Source: Methanothermococcus thermolithotrophicus DSM 2095
GTDB lineage: Archaea > AGJL01 > Methanococci > Methanococcales > Methanococcaceae
Assembly (NCBI RefSeq): GCF_946463545.1
Contig: NZ_OX296583.1
Location: forward strand, 1,642,497-1,706,496
DNA: 64,000 nucleotides
Reading direction: 5' to 3'
The position numbers and the translations under genes are program-made. Position 1 is the first letter of the stretch. Every line of letters begins with the position of its first letter. The notes beneath the pieces are model-generated. The model was not told the DNA's origin and did not search any database. It worked only from the letters and a program-made list of their open reading frames with translations. Shown here one piece after another: positions 58,481 to 64,000 of the stretch.

Positions 58481-58813
58481 CTAACCCCTTATTATTTTAA
58501 CTCCTTTCTTTTTAGCCAATTCTTGAGCTGGTTTTGTAAATTTAACCCTTTTACTAACATGAAATACTGGTTTTGCCCTTATTTTATTTGATTTTTTAAT
58601 ATGTTTTTCTATGTCGGTACTTGTTAATGTTTGTTTTCCACTTTTAACTTCAATAGAGTATTTTTTATTACCTCTTTTTGTTATTATATCGTATTCTGCT
58701 TTTTTGTGTTGATTTAATCTTTTAACTGAATTTCTTTCCAATATCTTGTGCCCTGATTTTTTTAGTTTATTAGCTACAATAGTTTCTTTTTTACTTCCTT
58801 TTCTTTTTGCCAT
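58481..58813 (-). CDS. Small PD-(D/E)xK nuclease-fold protein
   Basis: A 110-residue basic protein with EYDIITKRGNKKYSIEVKSGK. The D...ExK spacing fits restriction-endonuclease-like nucleases such as archaeal Holliday junction resolvases, though it is shorter and lysine-rich. ATG 58813 follows TGGAGATATA. A role in DNA repair or a decayed restriction enzyme are both possible. The 339-bp gap after it (58814-59152) holds no clear gene. Confidence 0.6.
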   Translation of the reverse strand: MAKRKGSKKETIVANKLKKSGHKILERNSVKRLNQHKKAEYDIITKRGNKKYSIEVKSGKQTLTSTDIEKHIKKSNKIRAKPVFHVSKRVKFTKPAQELAKKKGVKIIRG

Positions 58814-59152
58814 TATATCTCCACTAAAAAGTTAAAAAGTAAATTATAATTAAATATATATGGAAAACTTAATTTATAGTTATCTTAAAACCTAGCGGCG
58901 TTGTAGTGACGACCTTTTGAATAATACCATTATTCAAATTTATCACTGATGGCAATTAATTTTAAAGGAAATTCTAAATAAAAAAGAGATATTTGCACTG
59001 GGACTTGCTTACATATACAGTTTAAACACTCATGAGTTGTATATACTTAAGAGCTGAGGAAATCAGAAAAGCTAAAAAGAAAATCGAATTATTAAAAGTG
59101 TAATTATTGAATAGTATAGTAGTTTAGAGTATTGTATTTTTTATTAAAATCA

Positions 59153-60049
59153 TTAAGGTATTGCTGTAGGTTCGAGTATGGACGTTATTGTTTCCTTAAT
59201 ATCTACTTCTAGTTTTTTACCGCCCGTGGCAGTATTTTCATATTCTATCCTTCGAATATGAGCAATGTCGAAAGGAAATTTAACCTCTTCCTTATTTTTT
59301 TGGTAGATCATAATTGTTTCTTTACCAACTGTATGTGCAATCCCTAATTCATACATTACATTAGAATTTAAATTTGTAAGGTCTGCAATGATGAGTCTTG
59401 CTTCACAGATGCCCTTCCATATGTCTTGAATTATTGCTTTATTTGTTTTGTAGTCATCAGCACGTCGACAAACCATCTCCATAGATTCAACTGTGGGTTT
59501 GATAATGGTCTCATATATTGTAGTGAGTTCATCATCAAAAGGCATAAGGACAAAAACCAACTGTTTGTCCATACTATAAGATGCAGGTCCAAAAATTGGG
59601 TTTATTTGAATAAGATTGGTCATTTTTATAACCCTCTGAACTTCTGATTCAATATGTGTTAATGCTATTGCATTCAATAACTTTTGGCGGCATTCCTTAC
59701 TTTGATCAAGCAATGAAGCTGGAAATCTTATAAGGAATGGGTCGTGAAATCCAAAGTCAAAACGGGATATATTTATTGCCTGTTCTGGTGATAATCGTAT
59801 ATCACGGTCATAAATATATAAAGTACTGGGCATACCAAAATGATTTTGAGCTATAATATACAAATTTTGAACATCTAATAAGGCTATTATGCTACATGGC
59901 AATCTGCTTCTCACCATAGCTTTTCTAAGTTCTCGGCTTTGGGAAATGTTTTCTACAATCTTTCCGAATTCATCTAAAAGATTATCTACTTTTTTTTGAA
60001 TATCTTGAGGCATATTGCCTCCAATACATCTTGCACCACTTTGCATCAT
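59153..60049 (-). CDS. TIR-like / nucleoside deoxyribosyltransferase-like protein
   Basis: A 298-residue protein. The C-terminal 130 residues contain FVLMPFDDELTTIYETIIKP, ADDYKTNKAIIQDIW, and ARLIIADLTNLNSNVMYELGIAHTVGK. The D-x-T-x-x-N-x-N-V-x-Y-E-L-G pattern is that of TIR-like or deoxyribosyltransferase-like domains in prokaryotic effectors, with Glu a possible catalytic residue. The N-terminal region is helical and unrecognised. GGGTGATAAACA precedes ATG 60049. It lies near RelBE and methylase relics, so a defence role is plausible. Confidence 0.65.
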   Translation of the reverse strand: MMQSGARCIGGNMPQDIQKKVDNLLDEFGKIVENISQSRELRKAMVRSRLPCSIIALLDVQNLYIIAQNHFGMPSTLYIYDRDIRLSPEQAINISRFDFGFHDPFLIRFPASLLDQSKECRQKLLNAIALTHIESEVQRVIKMTNLIQINPIFGPASYSMDKQLVFVLMPFDDELTTIYETIIKPTVESMEMVCRRADDYKTNKAIIQDIWKGICEARLIIADLTNLNSNVMYELGIAHTVGKETIMIYQKNKEEVKFPFDIAHIRRIEYENTATGGKKLEVDIKETITSILEPTAIP

Positions 60050-60439
60050 TGTTTATCACCCATTCTGCAAGATATTCTTTATTTGTTTTTATGTGAATTA
60101 TAGTGTATGAATTTTTAAATTAGTGTGGAATAATACCTTTTATCTGCATTAACCAACTTTAGACTGAAGACTGGTTTCATATAGATAAGGAAAATATTGT
60201 TACATATTACAACAAAACTTATTGGGGAGTTAAGAGAGTATAGTAATCATATATTCTCACTTAACGAGGAGGAGATGTGTGGGCAAAGATAAAAAAGTAA
60301 TTATTTTCATGTGGGAGCTCATTTATAGTATTCACAAAGTTAATAATTGAAAGCATTTTTTGTTGGACATTTATTATTAAGGTCTTTCCGTGCCTTAACT
60401 TCCGAGAAATAATTATTGTTTCAGTATTTACTCTCATTT

Positions 60440-60545
60440 CTATCTGAATGGCCGCCTAAAATTTCTGAGCTTCTTTTTTCCATTCCTTAACAATTTTAGG
60501 TAATTCATCTATAATGAAACCAATAATACACCCTACGAATTTATT
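60440..60545 (-). pseudogene. Fragment of a DNA methyltransferase N-terminus
   Basis: On the minus strand this reads DELPKIVKEWKKEAQKF followed by a stop. It matches, at DNA and peptide level, the relic near 62000 (LPKIVREGKKEAQKIL). The rest of the 674-bp gap (60050-60723) shows no other gene. Confidence 0.45.
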
Positions 60546-60723
60546 TTATAGATTATAATGACTTTTGCAACTACTTAATAATTATTATAATTTACATGGT
60601 GAAGTATCATTAAAACTTTATATATAATGATTTATAAATATAAGTATGCGGATAGGGGGTTAATAAAGACACGAGAACTTAAAAAAGCATTTAAATAATA
60701 ATTAGAATAATAAAATAGAATTA

Positions 60724-60993
60724 TCATGGAAAATACTTATAAATGCTTTTTCTATGCAACACTCTACAAAAAATAACCGTATCGTCATTCCATTCAATCC
60801 CAACCCTATATTGTCCCACTCTAAAACGATAATAATTACCATATCCTTTTATTTTTTTAACATCCAAATTCATGCTAAAAAAATTATCAGTATTTTGGAG
60901 ATCTACAATAATATTTTTTATTTTTTTCCTCACATTCATCGGAACTTTCTCCAAATCCTTTGCAAATGAATTTCTAAATAGAACCTTCATCAT
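60724..60993 (-). CDS. RelE-type toxin
   Basis: An 89-residue RelE/ParE-fold protein with VLFRNSFAKDLEKVPMNVRKKI, YRFRVGQYRVGIEW and VIFCRVLHRKSIYKYFP; the Arg, Tyr and His residues match ribosome-dependent mRNA interferases. It overlaps the antitoxin gene by 20 bp. Expected to be active; no palindromic element lies within it. Confidence 0.85.
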   Translation of the reverse strand: MMKVLFRNSFAKDLEKVPMNVRKKIKNIIVDLQNTDNFFSMNLDVKKIKGYGNYYRFRVGQYRVGIEWNDDTVIFCRVLHRKSIYKYFP

Positions 60994-61165
60994 CCCCCAA
61001 TAAATGCTTTATTTTATCATACGAAATTAATTTATCATTTTTTGCTTCATCCATAGCCTTTGCTAAACCAATATCTAAAAGTTCCTCAATTTTCTCATAT
61101 TCGTCATATTCAATAATTACTCCTTTTATTTTCCCATCCTTTACAATAAAAGTATCTGTTGCCAT
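60974..61165 (-). CDS. RelB-like antitoxin
   Basis: A 63-residue acidic protein (IIEYDEYEKIEELLDIGLAKAMDEAKND) of the RelB/Phd-like sort encoded just upstream of the RelE toxin. ATG 61165 with GGTGTTATC upstream. It would bind and neutralise RelE and repress the operon. Confidence 0.75.
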   Translation of the reverse strand: MATDTFIVKDGKIKGVIIEYDEYEKIEELLDIGLAKAMDEAKNDKLISYDKIKHLLGDDEGSI

Positions 61166-61589
61166 GATAACACCATATACTGTTTAATTATAATTAATGT
61201 ATTAATCCCATAAATAATTATGCCTTTTATACATATAAATCATATTTCACTAAAATATTTTTCGTTCTAAGAGATAAAAAAGGGTTCAAAAAATACTTAC
61301 CAACTATTGCTTTATAAAACAAAAGGTAAAATTCTCTTTTAGACTTTCAAAAAAATACTTAATTCACTTTTTAATAATTCTATAAATTTATATATAATGT
61401 TATATAAATTATATATTAAGACATATCATAATCGTGATAATTATGCAATTATGACTTAAAAGAAGGATTAAAAAGTTCTGGATACAGATGGAATCGATCA
61501 GAAGCCTATTAGGAATATTCATTGGATAATAAATAGGGAATTTATGCTTATTAAATACTGTATTTGTTAAATAGTTAAAGTATCTACCA

Positions 61590-61640
61590 CATCGCTTACG
61601 AAGTAAGCGAACAACAAAAACCGAAGGTTTTTGTCTAATT
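61590..61640 (-). repeat. Double-hairpin palindromic element (type B)
   Basis: On the minus strand: ATTAGACAAAAACC-TTCG-GGTTTTTGTTGTTC, then GCTTA-CTTCG-TAAGC. It sits inside the methyltransferase relic region. Confidence 0.75.
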
Positions 61641-61699
61641 CTAAGCAATGGTATTCCTGTGTTCCTTACTGGTTTTTCCATTTCTATGGATTTTACTAC

Positions 61700-62010
61700 T
61701 TCACAATAGACACACTTTATAAATTAAGTCAATTTTCCTCTCATCGATGGAGTATATTCACCTCCTGCAAGGAGTGCCTGCATGACTAATAAATTATCTC
61801 CATCATACCTATTTCTCCATCCTTCTTCGGATTCTTTTAACTCCTGTCCAAAATATCCTTCCCCTACTGCCTTTGTAGGAATTACGCATTCATTGGTTTG
61901 AAGTGTAATTCTATTTTTATCTGAAAGATTATCTAATATTTTCTGAGCTTCCTTTTTCCCTTCCCTAACAATTTTAGGTAATCTTTTAAAGAAATCATGA
62001 TGATATCTAT
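61700..62010 (-). pseudogene. Relic of a site-specific DNA methyltransferase
   Basis: On the minus strand an open stretch reads LPKIVREGKKEAQKILDNL, NRITLQTNECVIPTKAVGEGYFGQ, then NRYDGDNLLVMQALLAGGEYTPSMRGK. The DNLLVMQALL...GK segment is the start of the SAM-binding region of type III-like DNA methyltransferases (DNLLVMQ...KIDLIYIDPPF). A frameshift follows MRGK, after which LIY is readable in another frame. No DPPY-type motif or downstream domain remains. Apart from the palindromic element at 61590-61640, the rest of the 61166-62116 gap holds nothing I can name. Confidence 0.6.
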
Positions 62011-62116
62011 TAACTTATTTTATAGGATATAATTTACTTTTTGACAATACTAAGTTTTTTATATCTATACACCTATTGTTAGTTAATAAGATATGAATCC
62101 ACGAGGGGGGAAGAAC

Positions 62117-62422
62117 ATGTATAATAAAATAATCACTGCAATCAATGAAAAAAGAAAATTAAAAATAATATATAATGGAGGGGATGCGAGAACAATAGAA
62201 CCACACTGTTATGGTAATGATACTTACGATCAAAAAAAGTTGAGAGCATATCAAATAAAAGGAGATAGCAATAGTGGAGAAGCTAGCGGGTGGAAACTTT
62301 TTATTGTGGAAAATATTTCATCAGTTAATTTACTCGATGAACGATTTGAAAAACCAAGACCGGGATATAATCCACAGGGGGATACTCAGATACCACACAT
62401 AATTTGCAAAATAATAGAATAG
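62117..62422 (+). CDS. Stand-alone WYL-like domain protein
   Basis: A 101-residue protein: IITAINEKRKLKIIYNGGDARTIEPHCYG, LRAYQIKG, GWKLFIVENISSVNLLDERF. This follows the WYL-domain fold, a ligand-sensing module of transcription regulators often linked to defence loci, here without a DNA-binding part. ATG 62117 follows GAGGGGGGAAGAAC. Confidence 0.65.
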   Translation: MYNKIITAINEKRKLKIIYNGGDARTIEPHCYGNDTYDQKKLRAYQIKGDSNSGEASGWKLFIVENISSVNLLDERFEKPRPGYNPQGDTQIPHIICKIIE

Positions 62423-62533
62423 TTAATTTTAATTACTTTTCACTATTTTAAATGGCTTAACATTTTCACAAAATTTATTTAAATAAATTCACTTTTAATG
62501 AAAAAAAGAAAAAAAGAAGTTTAAATTATAGAA

Positions 62534-63733
62534 TTAGATTATTTTCGAGAATACATCATCTAAAGCTTCAATCATACCGTTTATGTGGTCTTTTTCAACC
62601 ATTAACGGTGGCAAAAATCTTAAAACTGTATCTGAGGTACAGTTTATTAAATAACCTTTTTCAAGCATTTTATTAACGATGTCTCCACCGTTAAATGTTA
62701 ACTCAGCTCCTATCATTAACCCCATTCCCCTAACTTCTTTAATAAAGTCGTACTTTTCCATGAGCTCCTTTAACCTACTGGTTAGGTAGTCTCCCATTTT
62801 TTGAGTATTTTCTAAGAGACCTTCTATAACATCAACTGAAGCTAGTGCAGCTGAACATGCAAGAGGATTTCCTCCAAAAGTGGTTCCATGACTTCCAGGT
62901 GTAAATACCTTTGCAATTTCTTCTTTAGCAAGGGTTGCACCAATAGGTACTCCTCCACCAAGTGCCTTTGCAAGGGTCATTATATCAGGTTTAACCCCAT
63001 AGTGTTCATAGGCAAACATCTTTCCAGTCCTACCTGCCCCACACTGGATTTCATCAAATATTAAAATTATATTCTCGTCATCACATAAATCCCTAACCGC
63101 TCTTAAATATTCCTTATCTGCAACATGTATTCCCCCTTCCCCCTGTATAGGTTCTATCATTATAGCGACGGTTTTATTAGATACACTCTCCTTTAAAGCT
63201 TCTATATCATTAAATGGAATGTATTTAAATCCTTGTGGAAGGGGCTCATATCCTTCCTGATACTTTGGTTTTGCAGTTGCAGTTATTGTTGTTAAAGTCC
63301 TACCATGGAAACAGTTTTCCATTGTGATTATTTCTCCACCATCCTTTCCTATACTCTTACCATACTTTCTTGCAAGTTTTATTGCAGCTTCATTGGCCTC
63401 AGCTCCACTGTTGCAAAAGAAAGCTTTATCCAAACCACTTAAATTTACAAGTTTCTTTGCGAGCTCTACTTGAGGTATATTGTAGTATATGTTTGAAACA
63501 TGGATTAATTTTTCAGCCTGATTTTTAATAGCTTCAACTACCCTTGGATTGCAGTGACCAACATTATTTACTGCAATTCCTGCAAGGAAGTCAATATATT
63601 TTTTTCCGTTTATATCATAAACATAAATCCCTTTACCTTCAACAAGAACAACAGGTAACCTTCCATATGTTCTCATTACATATTTACTTTCTTCTTCAAT
63701 TATGTCACTTTCAACATCATAGGTGGTATTCAT
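62534..63733 (-). CDS. argD: Acetylornithine aminotransferase
   Basis: A 399-residue class III PLP aminotransferase in arginine synthesis. It has FFCNSGAEANEAAIKLARK, ENCFHGRTLTTI, EPIQGEGG, LIFDEIQCGAGRTGK and MTLAKALGGG, with the PLP lysine in LAKA. GHCNPRV and HGTTFGGNP are also typical. ATG 63733 with GGTGATTAA upstream. It could also serve in lysine synthesis, as some archaeal relatives do. Confidence 0.95.
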   Translation of the reverse strand: MNTTYDVESDIIEEESKYVMRTYGRLPVVLVEGKGIYVYDINGKKYIDFLAGIAVNNVGHCNPRVVEAIKNQAEKLIHVSNIYYNIPQVELAKKLVNLSGLDKAFFCNSGAEANEAAIKLARKYGKSIGKDGGEIITMENCFHGRTLTTITATAKPKYQEGYEPLPQGFKYIPFNDIEALKESVSNKTVAIMIEPIQGEGGIHVADKEYLRAVRDLCDDENIILIFDEIQCGAGRTGKMFAYEHYGVKPDIMTLAKALGGGVPIGATLAKEEIAKVFTPGSHGTTFGGNPLACSAALASVDVIEGLLENTQKMGDYLTSRLKELMEKYDFIKEVRGMGLMIGAELTFNGGDIVNKMLEKGYLINCTSDTVLRFLPPLMVEKDHINGMIEALDDVFSKII

Positions 63734-63879
63734 TTAATCACCAATTTAGTATCTTATTGAGTTTATGGTGTTTTTATGAAATATTGTTTTATTGTATTTA
63801 TAATTTAATCCATATAGGTAATTATACATCAAAGATAAAAAGATAAAATAAATATTTGTTTGTAAATAGGAATGATAAT

Positions 63880-64000
63880 ATGATAAATTTTACCAATTTA
63901 TTGAATTATATATTAATTATCTACACTATACTATTAGTCCTGATGATATACTTGATTTTTGTCCTTTCAAAAATGATACAAGATCTTAAGAATCTCAGAT
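63880..64000 (+). CDS. Membrane protein, partial
   Basis: Forty residues before the window ends: MINFTNLLNYILIIYTILL, continuing with a second hydrophobic stretch and then KMIQDLKNLR. One N-terminal membrane segment followed by the start of a charged helix. No family can be assigned from this fragment. The binding site TAGGAATGAT is weak. Confidence 0.45.
   Translation, partial: MINFTNLLNYILIIYTILLVLMIYLIFVLSKMIQDLKNLR

Noticed and set aside
58990..59110. Short plus-strand frame (MSCIYLRAEEIRKAKKKIELLKV)
   Set aside because: Only 23 residues, no convincing binding site, no recognisable relative; not called.
61409..61681. 90-residue minus-strand open frame
   Set aside because: It is made partly of a palindromic element and the shifted end of the methyltransferase relic; the product resembles nothing.

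Overview
The window is AT-rich (about one third G+C by eye) archaeal DNA from a nitrogen-fixing methanogen of the Methanococcales, most likely a thermophilic Methanothermococcus-type organism. The evidence is a methyl-coenzyme M reductase operon, a methanogen nif operon with nifI1/nifI2 between nifH and nifD, GGAA-N6-TTCC operators of the NrpR type, GGTGA ribosome binding sites with frequent GTG/TTG starts, and an MJ0619-type radical SAM methylase. The species assignment is inference. No rRNA, tRNA or CRISPR was found. Layout: 1-5.9 kb, nucleotide-sugar and glycan genes on the minus strand (asnB, UDP-sugar dehydrogenase, UDP-glucuronate epimerase-like, rfbB, rfbA, rfbC). 6-12 kb, membrane proteins and a DUF4350/MoxR/DUF58 operon. 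12.2-20.6 kb, nifH-nifI1-nifI2-nifD-nifK-orf107-nifE-nifN. 20.9-24.4 kb, a molybdate transporter (modA-modB-modC) plus a Cys-rich protein under the same twin-operator arrangement as nifH. 24.4-26 kb, rfbF and a chimeric epimerase/DUF4129 gene. 26-31.4 kb, a gene-poor, repeat-rich zone of toxin-antitoxin-like genes and archaeal ATPases, several of them broken. 31.5-35.9 kb, mcrBDGA without mcrC. 36.7-41.2 kb, ornithine cyclodeaminase-like protein, a MoxR/HEAT/VWA group. 41.2-45.4 kb, a second glycan block (rfbD, UDP-glucose dehydrogenase, galE-like, galU). 45.6-50 kb, AEC permease, archaeal PPAT, ppsA. 50.9-56.1 kb, pstSCAB with two phoU copies. 56.2-64 kb, radical SAM methylase, a regulator, a nuclease-fold protein, a TIR-like protein, RelBE, restriction-methylase relics, a WYL protein and argD. 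The genes fit together as follows. The rhamnose pathway is split between rfbBAC at 3.5-5.9 kb and rfbD at 41 kb. Nitrogenase and molybdate uptake are linked by a shared operator pattern. The pst genes form a complete phosphate uptake module. The MoxR operon at 8-12 kb probably once had a DUF4129 partner, whose tail now lies at 24.4 kb. The most unusual content is at DNA level. First, a family of 48-54 bp double-hairpin elements with TTCG/GAAG loops lies both between genes and in frame inside genes, including inside the catalytic motif of a HEPN protein. Second, the hexamer GAGCTC occurs about 75 times (roughly five expected), in all codon frames and between genes. Third, the molybdate-binding protein is circularly permuted: its canonical C-terminal half lies before its N-terminal half, behind a single lipoprotein signal. 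NifN is also odd, with Cys-rich insertions and an apparent ATT start codon.
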